Source of the DNA: Desulfovibrio desulfuricans
GTDB taxonomy: Bacteria > Desulfobacterota > Desulfovibrionia > Desulfovibrionales > Desulfovibrionaceae
Length of the DNA stretch: 34,850 bases
Assembly: GCA_015062205.1 (NCBI GenBank)
Contig: SUVB01000004.1
Location: 1-34,850, forward strand
Reading direction: 5' to 3'
Shown: positions 16,120 to 26,500 of the stretch, piece after piece
How positions within the stretch are numbered: position 1 is the stretch's first letter
Layout: each line of letters opens with the position of its first letter
Made by a program: the position numbers and the translations under genes
The notes under the pieces: model-generated
Database searches by the model: none
Told to the model about the DNA's origin: nothing
What the model saw: only the letters and a program-made list of their open reading frames with translations

Positions 16120-18635
16120 GCCGCGCCCTCCCGCACCTTGTTCTGCCTGTCCCACAGCGTGCGGTACTGCGGGCAACCGGCATAGAGTTCCTCATGCGTG
16201 CCGTCGCCCACAAGCCGCCCGTTTTCCAGCACCAGAATCTTGTCCGCATGGCGCAGCATGGACAGCCGGTGGCTCACGATGATCATGGTGCGCCCCACGG
16301 AAATGTCCGCGATGTTCTTCTGGATTTCCGCCTCGCTCTCCGGGTCCAGCGCGCTTGTCGCCTCGTCAAGGATCATCAGCCGGGGATTGGTCAGCAGCGC
16401 CCGCGCTATGGCCAGCCGCTGGCGCTGCCCGCCCGAAAGGTTCGATCCCCCTTCCTCAAGGACGGTGTCATAGCCCTTGGGCAGCTTCTCAATGAACTCG
16501 TGCGCCGCCGCCATCTTCGCCGCGTGCCGGATGTCCTCCAGGCCGGCCGTGGGGCGCGTCATGGCGATATTGTCCCGCACGCGGCCGCGGAACAGAAAGT
16601 TCTCCTGCAGCACCACGCCGATGGAGCGCCGCAGGTGCACCATGTCAATGTCGCGGATATTGTGGCCGTCTATCCAGATATCCCCTTCCTGCATGGGCTG
16701 GAGCCGCTGGATGAGCCGCGTCAGCGTGCTCTTGCCCGAGCCGGAGCGCCCCACGATGCCCAGGGTCTTGCCCGCGCCGATTTCAAAATTGATGTCCGCG
16801 AGGGCCGGCGCGCCGTCCTTGCTGTAGCGAAACGTCAGCCCCCTGCAGCGGATGCCGCCGTCGATGCGCGGCAGCACACCGCGCGCCCCGCCGTTCTCCG
16901 GCGCTTCGTCCATGACCTGCCCCAGCATGCGCAGGGAGACGCCGGCCTCCTGATACTGCTGGATAAGCCCGGCCAGCTGCGCCAGCGGCCCGCTGACCCG
17001 CTGGGAATACATGTTGAAGGCCACCAGCGCGCCCACGGTGAGGATGTTGTCAAACACGAGGTACACGCCCCACCACAGCGTGCAGAGCATCATGCACTGC
17101 TGGATGACCTTGATGAAGGCGTTGATGCTGATGCCCATCTTGCCCACGCGGAAGCGCATGCCCGTGGCCACGGCCGTGCGGTCGTCCCAGCCCTTGCGCT
17201 GCTTTTTCTCCAGAGAGAGGGACTTGACCGTGGGCATGGCCCGGATGTTCTCCACCAGATAGGCCTGCCGCTCGCCGTCCGTGGCGTAGAGATCCTGCAG
17301 GCGGCGGCGGAACGGCCCCATGGCCAGAAAGATGGTCAGCGCGGAAAGCGCGGAAAAGAAGAGCACCACCGCCGTGAGCTGCCAGGCGTACAGGAACAGG
17401 ATGGGCAGCACCACGATGAGCGACACGCAGTCCAGCAGCGCCCCGAACACCCGGCCCGTGAGGAACTCCCGAATCTTTTCCGGCTGCTGCATGTGCTTGA
17501 TGATGACCCCTGAGGGCGTGCGCTCGAAAAACGGCAGGGGCAGGGACGACAGATGCTCGAAGGTGCGGATGGAGAGCCGCAGGTCAATGACGCTGGTGAC
17601 ATAGAGCAAAAGGTAGGAGCGCAGCCAGCCGAACAGGCACTCGAAGCCTATGGCCGCCAGCATGCCGATGCCCAGTACGTGCAGGGTGGACAGCGCCTGG
17701 TGCGTGACCACCTTGTCGATGATCACCTGAAAAAACAGCGGCGTGGCCAGCCCCAGCAGCTGGATGGCCACCGCGGCCACGCCCACCTCCCCCAGGCTCC
17801 CGGACATGTGCCGGATTTCGCTGAGGAAGAACGGCAGGCCGAATTTCTTCTTCGGGGCCGCCAGGCTGGGCACGCCCTGCTCCCGCGCCTTGACGAAGGT
17901 CACCTGCCCGTCCAGCAGCGGCTCCACCTCCGCCCGCGAAACCCAGGTGCGGCCCATGTGCGGGCGGTCCGGGTTCTCTATCTCCAGCCTGTCCCCCTCC
18001 ATCTGCCAGAGGATGAGCAGGCCCCCGCCCGTGCAGTGCAGCAGAAAGGGCAGGCCCGCCGGCATCTGCGCCAGATCGTCCAGCGTGGCCGGGGCGTCGC
18101 GCCCCTCCAGCCCCTGATCGCCTATCATGCGCATGAACAGGCTCTTGTCCGGCTCCCGCCCGTCCAGCACATAGGCGTGGATGAGATCTTCCGCGGAAAG
18201 GTCCTTGCCGTACTCGCGGGCCATGCTCACCAGCGCGTGCACGTGCCGGTGCGCCAGGCGGCGCGGGGCCAGCAGCAGCGCGCGGCCCGTCCACCGGGCG
18301 GCAAGCTCCGCAAAGGGGATTCTGGCCTGGCGGACGGGCTGCGCCAGAGGGTCCATGACCAGCGCCACAGGCCTGTCCGGCACGCGCCCCGCAAAAAGCA
18401 CGGCCCTGCCCTCCCTGAGCGGCAGAACCACCGGGCCTTTCAGGGGACGGGAGGCGATCTCCTCCAGGCTTTCCCCCTCCACCACGTCCAGCTCCAGCCC
18501 CAGCCGCTCGGCCAGGGCGGTCAGCGCCTGCCCGTCCAGCCCTTCCGCAGGCATGGGCAGCGAGGAAGGCACCGGCAGCTTGAGCAGACCGGCGGCCAGC
18601 GCGAAACAGGGAACCGTGGCGGAGGGATAGAGCAT
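16116..18635 (-). CDS. Type I secretion ABC transporter B with two tandem C39-like domains
   Basis: This 839-residue ABC transporter/permease is about 117 residues longer than its paralogue A. Residues ~8-125 form a C39-like domain homologous to that of A (LKGPVVLPLREGRAVLFAG, then PFAELAARWTGRALLLAP). Residues ~130-252 form a second such domain (HALVSMAREYGKDLSAEDL, LPFLLHCTGGGLLILWQM, EVEPLLDGQVTFVKA). Neither has the catalytic Q/DCG motif. The membrane domain (~270-560) has LLGLATPLFFQVIIDKVV and PFFERTPSGVIIKHMQQ. The NBD shows GIVGRSGSGKST (~625), NLSGGQRQRLA (~732), LMILDEATSALD (~754) and SHRLS. It starts 5 nt after the glycosyltransferase and overlaps HlyD B. It probably exports the giant adhesin encoded upstream; two docking domains could suit so large a substrate. 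Confidence 0.93.
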   Translation of the reverse strand: MLYPSATVPCFALAAGLLKLPVPSSLPMPAEGLDGQALTALAERLGLELDVVEGESLEEIASRPLKGPVVLPLREGRAVLFAGRVPDRPVALVMDPLAQPVRQARIPFAELAARWTGRALLLAPRRLAHRHVHALVSMAREYGKDLSAEDLIHAYVLDGREPDKSLFMRMIGDQGLEGRDAPATLDDLAQMPAGLPFLLHCTGGGLLILWQMEGDRLEIENPDRPHMGRTWVSRAEVEPLLDGQVTFVKAREQGVPSLAAPKKKFGLPFFLSEIRHMSGSLGEVGVAAVAIQLLGLATPLFFQVIIDKVVTHQALSTLHVLGIGMLAAIGFECLFGWLRSYLLLYVTSVIDLRLSIRTFEHLSSLPLPFFERTPSGVIIKHMQQPEKIREFLTGRVFGALLDCVSLIVVLPILFLYAWQLTAVVLFFSALSALTIFLAMGPFRRRLQDLYATDGERQAYLVENIRAMPTVKSLSLEKKQRKGWDDRTAVATGMRFRVGKMGISINAFIKVIQQCMMLCTLWWGVYLVFDNILTVGALVAFNMYSQRVSGPLAQLAGLIQQYQEAGVSLRMLGQVMDEAPENGGARGVLPRIDGGIRCRGLTFRYSKDGAPALADINFEIGAGKTLGIVGRSGSGKSTLTRLIQRLQPMQEGDIWIDGHNIRDIDMVHLRRSIGVVLQENFLFRGRVRDNIAMTRPTAGLEDIRHAAKMAAAHEFIEKLPKGYDTVLEEGGSNLSGGQRQRLAIARALLTNPRLMILDEATSALDPESEAEIQKNIADISVGRTMIIVSHRLSMLRHADKILVLENGRLVGDGTHEELYAGCPQYRTLWDRQNKVREGAA

Positions 18636-18640
18636 GGCCC

Positions 18641-19873
18641 CTACCCCGCCCGTCCCGCCGCGCCAAGGGCGGCGGCCGCCCTGACCAGCCCCACCTGCAG
18701 GGGCAGCAGCTTCCTCAGGTCGTAGCGCTCAAGGATGGTCTTGCGGGCGCGGGCGCGCACGGGCTCCATCTCCCCCTGCCGCTCCAGGCAGGCGACGACG
18801 CGGCGGGCCAGCCCCTCCGGCTGCCAGAAATCCGTCAGGAAGCCGTTGACGCCGTCACGGATGACCTCGCGCACGGGCTCCGTGTCCGACGCCACCACAA
18901 GGCAGCCGCAGCTCATGGCCTCCAGCATGGACCAGGAGAGCACGAAGGGCGCGGTGAGGTAGACGTGGCAGTCCGAGGCGCGCAGCAGCGCCCGGTACTG
19001 GTCATAGGGCTGAAAGGGCAGGAAGTGCACGCGGGCCTCGTCCACGCTGACCTCTTCCTGCAGCACCTGCTTCCACGTTTTGCCGTCCTTGCGCTCGCCG
19101 CCGTAGGGGCTGCGGTCGTCGGCCATGATGACGGCATGGGCCCTGGGCCGCGCCGCAAGGATGGCGGGCAGGGCCCGGTAGAAGGTGTGGAAGCCGCGGT
19201 ACGGCTCCAGCCCGCGCGTGGCGTAGGTGACCAGCTCCTCCACGCCGGAGAGGTCCAGCGCGCGGAGTTTCACCCCGCGCGTCTTCTGCGGGGAAAAGAA
19301 GCGCGTGTCCACGCCGTCGTGCAGCACATGCAGCTTGTGCCGATATTCCTGCGGGTGCTGTTCCAGCTGCCAGCGCGTGGGCGTGATGCCCAGGCAGCAG
19401 TCGTTGAGGGCCGTGAGCATGCACATGTTGCACTGCCGGTTCTCGGCAAGGGTTGTCAGGGCCGGCCCCCTGGGCCCGGCAAAAAAGCCCACGTCCGCCC
19501 CGGCCGTGTAGAACCACTCGAAAAAGCCCATGTGCGCGGCGCGGGGAAAGATGTCCTTTGCGTAGATGTTGCAGCCGAAGCCCACATGCCCGTAGACCAC
19601 GTCGGGGGCAAAGCCCTCCCGGCGCAGGGCCAGCATGGCGTCGGCGAAGCGTTCGCCGCGCGCGAGGATGGTCAGGTATTTCTTGCGCGGGCGGTTGGGG
19701 TTTTCCTCCTCCGCCGGCAGGGGCACCTGCCGCCAGTCCACGCCGGGCACGTTCACGTCCCCCCGGCGGTAGAGGGAGAGGAAGACCACGCGGTTGCTTG
19801 CATCCGCCGCCAGCTCCACGGCGAGGCGGTGGAACTGGCCGGGAAAGTTGTTGTGGCAGAACAGGATGTTCAT
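18641..19873 (-). CDS. GT4 family glycosyltransferase (Glyco_trans_4_3-like N-terminus)
   Basis: This is a retaining glycosyltransferase of the GT4/GT-B fold, 410 residues from the ATG at 19873. The family N-terminus MNILFCHNNFPGQFHRLA fixes the start; an upstream in-frame ATG at 20023 would overlap the previous gene. The donor-binding half shows KLHVLHDGVDTRFFSP, TYATRGLEPYRGFHTF and the E-x7-E region LEAMSCGCLVVASDTEPVRE. No signal peptide or membrane helix is seen, so it acts in the cytosol. It lies 49 nt after a small unknown gene and 5 nt before ABC B, inside the secretion operon. Glycosylation of the adhesin before export is a natural guess, but a surface polysaccharide target is possible. 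Confidence 0.88.
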   Translation of the reverse strand: MNILFCHNNFPGQFHRLAVELAADASNRVVFLSLYRRGDVNVPGVDWRQVPLPAEEENPNRPRKKYLTILARGERFADAMLALRREGFAPDVVYGHVGFGCNIYAKDIFPRAAHMGFFEWFYTAGADVGFFAGPRGPALTTLAENRQCNMCMLTALNDCCLGITPTRWQLEQHPQEYRHKLHVLHDGVDTRFFSPQKTRGVKLRALDLSGVEELVTYATRGLEPYRGFHTFYRALPAILAARPRAHAVIMADDRSPYGGERKDGKTWKQVLQEEVSVDEARVHFLPFQPYDQYRALLRASDCHVYLTAPFVLSWSMLEAMSCGCLVVASDTEPVREVIRDGVNGFLTDFWQPEGLARRVVACLERQGEMEPVRARARKTILERYDLRKLLPLQVGLVRAAAALGAAGRAG

Positions 19874-19922
19874 GGGCGCGTGCGGGCGGGCCGCGCCGGG
19901 GAACCGGAGCGGCCCGCGCGGC

Positions 19923-20297
19923 CTAGTTCCGGCCGAATGTCTCGGCTTCGCCCGCGCCTTCCGCGCTCCCCGCGGGGGCGGCCCCGGCGGCGGGGCGCAG
20001 CAGGCGCGCCAGCGCGTTGACAAGGCGGCCTGCGGCGTCCGGCGTCATGACCACGCGGCGCTCCATGTCCACGGCCAGGCCCTGCACATTGCCGCCCTCG
20101 CGGGCCACGGGCTCGCCGTAGCTCACGCCGTAGGAAAGGCAGACCATGCCGTCCACCACGCGCGTCTGGAAGGCGTTGGCGTAGCTGGTGGGCACGCGCT
20201 TGCCCGTGAAGCCCACGGGCACCTGCCGGGCCTGTCCTGCGGCGTCCGGCGCGTTTTCGGCGGCCTGCCCTTCGGTGTTGTTCTCTGCATCAGCCAT
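19923..20297 (-). CDS. Small protein of unknown function (weakly DUF3467-like)
   Basis: This 124-residue cytosolic protein starts at the ATG at 20295-20297, with AGGAGGG eight bases upstream. I do not recognise it with certainty. The core VPTSYANAFQTRVVDGMVCL and the end VVMTPDAAGRLVNALARLL resemble the DUF3467 pattern (YAN near the start, MSPxxAxxLxxxL at the end). Both tails are low-complexity: an acidic/amide N-terminus and an Ala/Gly-rich C-terminus. It follows the adhesin by 253 nt of hairpin-rich DNA and precedes the glycosyltransferase by 49 nt. Its place suggests a helper of adhesin modification or export; nothing in the sequence proves it. Confidence 0.7.
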   Translation of the reverse strand: MADAENNTEGQAAENAPDAAGQARQVPVGFTGKRVPTSYANAFQTRVVDGMVCLSYGVSYGEPVAREGGNVQGLAVDMERRVVMTPDAAGRLVNALARLLRPAAGAAPAGSAEGAGEAETFGRN

Positions 20298-20370
20298 GAG
20301 ATTTCCCTCCTGTTTGCGCGTTGGCGCGCCGCGCGGGCACAGGGCGGCGCTGGTGTTCCGGGCCAATGCC

Positions 20371-20400
20371 GGACGCGGGAAGGCAGGCCTTCCCGCGTCC
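20371..20400. repeat. Perfect 14-bp inverted repeat
   Basis: GGACGCGGGAAGGC (20371-20384) and GCCTTCCCGCGTCC (20387-20400) are perfect inverted repeats separated by two bases. The hairpin is very stable but has no T-tract on either side. It lies between the adhesin stop and the next gene of the operon, where it could limit transcription or protect mRNA ends. Confidence 0.75.
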
Positions 20401-20415
20401 GCGCTGTTCCGAAAG

Positions 20416-20445
20416 GGAGGCCCGCTCCCTGTGGCGCGGGCCTCC
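20416..20445 (-). terminator. Hairpin terminator or attenuator after the adhesin gene
   Basis: A perfect 10-bp stem, GGAGGCCCGC (20416-20425) / GCGGGCCTCC (20436-20445), with a 10-nt loop lies about 105 nt after the adhesin stop. In the minus-strand transcript it is followed only by a weak CUUUC run, so termination may be partial. That would let some transcription pass into the secretion genes. Confidence 0.5.
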
Positions 20446-20468
20446 GCTTGCTGTTCGTCCCACGGATG

Positions 20469-20537
20469 CCGGCAGCCGCCTTCAGGCGACGGAACCGGCC
20501 TGCCTCCCCGGCAGCCGCCTTCGGGCGACGGAACCGG
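20469..20537. repeat. Two 30-bp direct repeats, each able to fold
   Basis: Copies at 20469-20498 and 20508-20537 are identical at 29 of 30 positions (CCGGCAGCCGCCTTC[A/G]GGCGACGGAACCGG) and are separated by 9 bp. Each contains a short stem; the second copy has CGCC-TTCG-GGCG, a stable tetraloop type on the plus strand. They begin 13 bp beyond the adhesin stop codon. Confidence 0.8.
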
Positions 20538-20550
20538 GGAGGACGTAACG

Positions 20551-23500
20551 TTACGCTACATACTTATACCTGCCGTCGGCCAGCGTGAGCGTGGCCTTAC
20601 CATCATCATCCACAGCATGCTCGAAGTTGGTGACCAGGCTGGAGAGGTCGATGGCGCCCGCCAGCAGGTTGGAACTCTGGGAGTCACCGTTGGCGAAGGT
20701 CAGCAGATCCGCCGCATTCTCCTGGTATGTCGCCGGGTTGCCCATGTCGAACGTGAGGAAGGTCTTTCTGGCATTCACGTTCGCTTCTGCAGAGGTCACC
20801 GTCAGCATACCGCCGTCAAAGGCAAACCGCAGGCCCTCGAAGGTGGTTTTATCGCCTGCTGCCGTCCTGGCAAGCGCGTTGTCTCCAGACGCGAAGCCGA
20901 ACAGCACCACCTTGTCGCCGACAGTAAAATCTTCGTCCACAATGGTGATGTTGTTCGTCTTGTTGATGCAGTAGGTGTCCTGCGCTATGCCCCCCTCAAA
21001 GGTCATTGCCTTGGTGGTGGTGCTGCGGGCGTCGAAGACCAGTCCGGAGTTGCACGTCACCTTCTCGAAGCCGGAGAGGTTCACGTTCTTGGCCGTGTTA
21101 GCGATTTCCGGGTGTGCGGCATAATGCACCTGGTAGATTGCGCCGGCCGCGTTGAAGCGCACATGCCCCCCCGTGGTAAAGGTCAGCACGTCCTCCACGC
21201 CATCACCGTCGCCGCCGCTGACGGACAGCAGGATGGACGTGGTGGACAGGCCCGAAAGTTCGCCCAGCGTCACCGTGTCCGCGCCGTCCGCGCTGCCGGT
21301 GAAGGACAGCGTGCCGGTCGTGCCCTGTACCGGTTCGTCATTTTTCCAGACTTCCCCAAGGAAGTTGAGGCCGTTGGAGAAGTCCGCCGCGCCGCCATTG
21401 GCCATGCCCGAGAGGTCAAGGTTCATGTCGCCGCGCAGCGTCAGCGTCGCATTCTCCTCAAGCGTGAGGTTGTATCCGGCGCTGGAGCCATCGGCGGTCC
21501 TGAACACATCCCTGTCCATGGCCAGGATGGAGGCGTACGAGCCGCCCTCGCCCACATTGAGCTGCGTCCATTCGCTGCCGTAGTGCCGGCCCGTGGTCAG
21601 CCCCAGGGCAAGGTCGCCGTACGCCGCCGTGGTGAACTCGAAGACGTTGGTTCCCATGCTCTTGTTGTCTGCATGGCTGTACGGCGTGTTGTAGACGTTG
21701 CCCACGAAGCGTTTGACGTTGCCGTAGTCCACCGTGCCGTACGTGGTGGCGGCATTGGCCTTGGCGAAGGTCACCCTGTTGTTTGCGCTGTTGCCGGCGT
21801 CCATGTGCACGGTGGCCGTGATATCGTCGTCCGTCTTCTTGTTCAGCTTGAGCACGTCGTAGGCGCTGGCGTCCGCAATGGTCAGGACGGCGCCGGCCTT
21901 CACCGTGTTCACGGCGAAGGTGTTGCCCTCGCTGAACGAGCCGCCGTCGGAAAGCGTGGCGGCCTTGAGCGTGAGGTTGCGCTCCAACTCGCCGATCACG
22001 CGGAACTGCGTGCCGGTGACGGAGCCGCCGGAGATCTCCTCAAAGCCGGAGAGCAGCACGTTCTGCTTGGCGTCGCTGGCGGCGTCCGCATCCTCACCGT
22101 AACCCAGGCCCACCACGCTGCCGCTGCCGTCAATGTGCACGGACACGTCGCGGGAGTTGTCGCTGCCGCCTGCGAGGATAAGCGTGTCCCCCGCGCCCGC
22201 GCCCGCGTCCATCTTCAGATAGCGGGTGGGGTTGGTTTCCTTGCTGTGGAACTCCGTGCCGACGACGAGTTCGCCCAGCGTCACCCTGTCGGCCCCGGTT
22301 GCGCTGCCGGTGAAGGTCAGCGCGCCGGTGGGCGTCATCGTCCACTCGTTCTCCTCAGTATCCGTGACGGTGATGAACCCCAGCGAGAGGCCGTTGCTGA
22401 AGTCCACAGCGCCGCCGTTGGCCATGCCGCTGAAGTCAAGATTTACATTGCCGTTGAGCGACAGCGCGCCTTGTTCGTCGTCTCCCACAAGCCTGTATGT
22501 GGTGGCATCCTCCTCGGCAGTCCGGAACACGACCTTGTCCATGGCCCTGACGGCCGCGTCGGACGCCCCGATATTGAGCTGCCAGAGTTCGCTGCCGTAC
22601 TGTTCGCCGGAAGACAGCCCCAGATTGAGAACTGTGCCGGAGACAGCCTGCTTCGTCGTGTACTCGAAGATGTTGGTACCCTTGTTGTCCGTGTCCGATT
22701 TGGCTTCGTCAGGGTCATTGCCCACGAAGGTCTTGACTTTGCCGTAGTCCACCGTGCCGTATGTGGCGGCGGCATTGGCCTTGGCGAACGTCACCCTGTT
22801 GTTTGCGCTGTCGCCGGCGTCCATGTGCACGGTGGCGATGATGCTGTTGTCCGTCTTCTTGTTCAACTTGAGTGCGCCGTTCTGGGAATTCAGCTTCAGC
22901 GTATGGCCTGCCTTCACCGTGTTGATCGCAAAGAAATCCCGCTCTGACCCCTGTAACTGGGAAGTGCTCATGCCCGTCAGCGTGAGATCGCTCGCCAGCT
23001 CATCGGAAATCCTGAACTGGGTGCCGTAGGCGGAATCGCCCACAATGGTCTCAAAGCCGGAAAGCAGCACATGCTGACGGTTCTGACGGGCCATGTACGA
23101 AGCCGAATAGGTATAGTCGGTTATCGTCTTCTCACCCCAGCCCAGAGCCACCACATTGCCCTTGCCGTCAATGTGCACGGCCACATCCTTGTCCTCGCCG
23201 TCCGCAGCGACCCCGGCGTGAAGCGTGAGCACGTCGCCCGCGCCCGCGCCGGCGTCCATCTTCAGGTAGCGGGTGGGGTTAGTTTCACGCTTGTCGAACT
23301 TCGTGCCGCCGCTCACTTCGCCCAGGGTCACCGTGTCGGCCTTGGTCGCGCTGCCGGTGTAGGTGAAGGTCTTTCCCGCGCCCACAGTGACGCCGCCGCT
23401 GAAGTTCACCGTGACCGTGCCGTCGGCGGCCAGGGCGTCGGCGGTCACAATCGTGTCCCCGTCAAGCACGAACACGCCGTCGGCTTCGGAATTGTTGACG

Positions 23501-26500
23501 CGGGATTGCAGCGTCACGCTGTCGCCGACAATGTTGAACTGCTCCACACTGATGAAGCGCGTCGTGTGGTTGCCGGCGTTTGTAAGCCACGCCCCCTTGG
23601 CGTCGTCGCCCGCGCCGAAGGTCAGCGTCTGGTTGCCCCATGCCGTCCCGGTTTCCGGGGCGGCCATGGTGAAGACGTCCACGCCGGTGCCGCCGTCAAG
23701 AACCAGGGCATAGTCCGGGTCGCCCGCGAAGAAATCATCATAGTCGCTGTGGAGCACGAACATATCCTTGGCGTCCGTGCCGCCCAGCCCGTAGACGCCG
23801 GTCAGGTCCAGCCTAGCCTGCTTTTTGGATGTGTTGGCGGCTGCGGCGTACACATTATAACCAAGGTCGCCCAGCACGGCCCAGACGTCGTCCTTCTTCA
23901 ACTCCAGGCGGACGCCCTGTATTGTGTGATCCTCGTCGCCATAGCTTCCGAAGAAGGACACTTCCATATCGCTCCCCCTGTCCGCGGAACCCTCCGCCTT
24001 CAGGGTGACGGCGTTTGCCTTGGTTGCGGCGGCGATGCCGCGGATGCGCACATTGTCGCACTCGCCGTTGGAGGCCGCCTTGTAGGTGGGCGCGGCGGTG
24101 GCGCTGTTCAGTTCCTTGATCCGGAACATATCCCGGATGCCTGCGGTTCCCTGCAGCGTCTCCATGTTCTTCAGGGTCACGTACCCGGATTCAATGACGT
24201 AGCTGCCCACAGTGTTGCCGCGATAACCGCGTTGCACCTGTATGTCGCCGCTGGCGGAACCCACCTGGAAGACGGCGAACTTCTTGTCGGCCATGTTTCC
24301 CAGGTAGCGGAATTCGGCCGTGTCGTCGCCGTCACCGCCGTCAAAGGTCGGGTTGTTGGCCCAACTTGCGAACGTAAAGGCGTCGTTGCCGCCGGAACCC
24401 GCGAACTGGGTGAAGCCATTGAGCGTGAGGTCTTGGAACTCATGGCCTGCCATCGTGATATCTGCCCGTGTTCCGCTGTTCCATATTGCCATTTGCACGG
24501 GGGTGTCGCCCGCAAAACTGAGGATGCCCCTACCGGTCGCTTTGAACAGTGTTGTCCCACTATCGTATTGGTGGTCTTCCACCCCCTTGATGCAGATGGT
24601 GTCCGTGCCGCTGCCGGTGTTGATGTTCGTGCCCGTCACCAGCGTGGTGACCGTGATTGCGTCGTTTCCGGAACCGGCGGTGACGTTGTCCGCGCCGCCG
24701 CCGGTCTCATAGGTCAGCGCGCCGCCAGCTGTCGCGGTCACCGCATCGGCGGCAGTCGTGCCGCGGTAGGCCGTGAAGCCGCTGGTGGCGAGCTCTGCCT
24801 TGTGGACGGCCGAGCCATCCTTCAGCGTGATGGAGGACAGGGTGGCAACGCCGCCGGTGTTCTTGAAGGCAAGGGTTGCGCCGCCGCCAAAGCCGGCATT
24901 GTCCACCGCCAGCACGGAGGTTGCGCCCGCCGCCATGCCGCCGGACGACCGGAGCGTGCTTGCCCCGTAATGCGGCTGCGCGCCGTCCAGCGTGACGGTG
25001 AGGGTTTCCTCACCCCCCGCTTCGTCATTGCCCTTGAGGTCCACGAAGGAGCCGGTCGCGCCCAGGGAGAGCGTGACCGTATCCGCGTGCGCGCTGCCGA
25101 AGTAGACGGCTCCGCCGGTAAGGCTGCGGACGTCGCCCGTGGAATCCGCGCTGTGATCCTGCACGCCGTGGAGGATGACGTCGACGCTGCCGCCGCCGGT
25201 GAGGCTGTACGTGCGGATCGTGGTTTCGCCATCCTGAGTCGTGCCGGTCAGCGTGCCGCCCGTGATGACGTCGTCCGCGAGGTTGAAGCCGTTGACGTTG
25301 ACCGTGTTGCCGGCCATGTTCGCGCCCAGATGCAGCGTGTCCTTCCTGCCGGCGTCCGCGGCGAGGGTGATGACGGGAATGCCGGCCGCCGCGTTCAGCG
25401 TGAGGGTTGTGCCCGCCTTGAATTGAATTTCCTCAATGTTCCTGAGCGTGGCCGCAACGCCGCCGCTCAGGGTGAGGGCATCGCCGGAGCCGGCGAGGGT
25501 GTAACTCGTGCCGTTCTGATCGAACAGGTTCACGGTGTCGCGCCCTTCGCCGCCGTCCACCAGCCCCACATTCCCGGTGAGGCGGAACGTGTCGCTGCCG
25601 CTGCCGCCCGTCATCCGGGTGGCCGTGCTGCCGCCGCCGATGAAGGTGTTGGCGCCGTTGTCGGCTGAGAGCGTCACCGCGCCCTTGTAGGCGTGGGCGT
25701 CCAGGATGTTGTAACTGCCGGAGGCGGCTTTGAGCGCATAGTTGTAGATATTTGTGGTGACCACATGGCTTGCCGTTCCCGTGCCCTGGGTCGCCTGACC
25801 GTCCCAAGAGCAGAACATCAGGCTGCCCAGCTGCGGTTCGCCGTCCTTGAGGTCCGCGCCGGTGAGCTGGCCGTAGCCGTTAAGCTCAAAGCTCACGCCG
25901 GTGGGCGTCATGCCGTCAATGGCCGCAGTTCCGTCAATGACGAGCGTGTCGCCCTTGCCGTCCGCGTCCTTCTTGCCGTCGCCCGAGACGGTGAGCCTGC
26001 TTTGCTGCTTGCCGTCGTCGCTTTTGGCATCGACCAGGCCCACGGTGGCCGTGTTGCCGCCGCCGGTGAAGTTCACGGTGACCTGCTGGACAAAGCCCGG
26101 CCATGTGTTGTGACCGTAACTTCCGGAACCGATGCATCCGTCCCAATCGCAGGCCGTGAAGCTGTCGCCGCCGCCCATGCCGTTGATGGTGAGTTTGCTG
26201 CCGATGAAGCCTTCAAGCACGAACTCGTCCGCCAGGGCCGTGCCGTTCACCACTTCCACGCCGGAGAGGCCGATGGCTGCGTAGCCGGGAAGGGGTGAAA
26301 TGCCGTCGAGGGGGCTCACAATAACGCCTGCATCGAAGTCGGCCTTGACGCCCGTTGCGGTACCGATGAAGTTCAGCGTGTCGGTGTTGCCGTCGAGATT
26401 GCAGTTTCCGCCGTCGCCATACAGGGCGACAACCGTGCCGGCGGCGGCGCTTTCGATGTTGAAGGTGTTGACGCTGTTGTGGTAGCCGCGCGCTTCCACA

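Noticed and set aside
14554..17513. Long plus-strand frames (543 and 627 codons) across HlyD B and ABC B
   Set aside because: They are antisense shadows of well-supported secretion genes, rich in Arg, His, Gln and Pro, without recognisable motifs.
20469..20537. A possible CRISPR array from the two 30-bp repeats
   Set aside because: Only two copies with a 9-bp spacer, each self-folding, and no cas genes are present.
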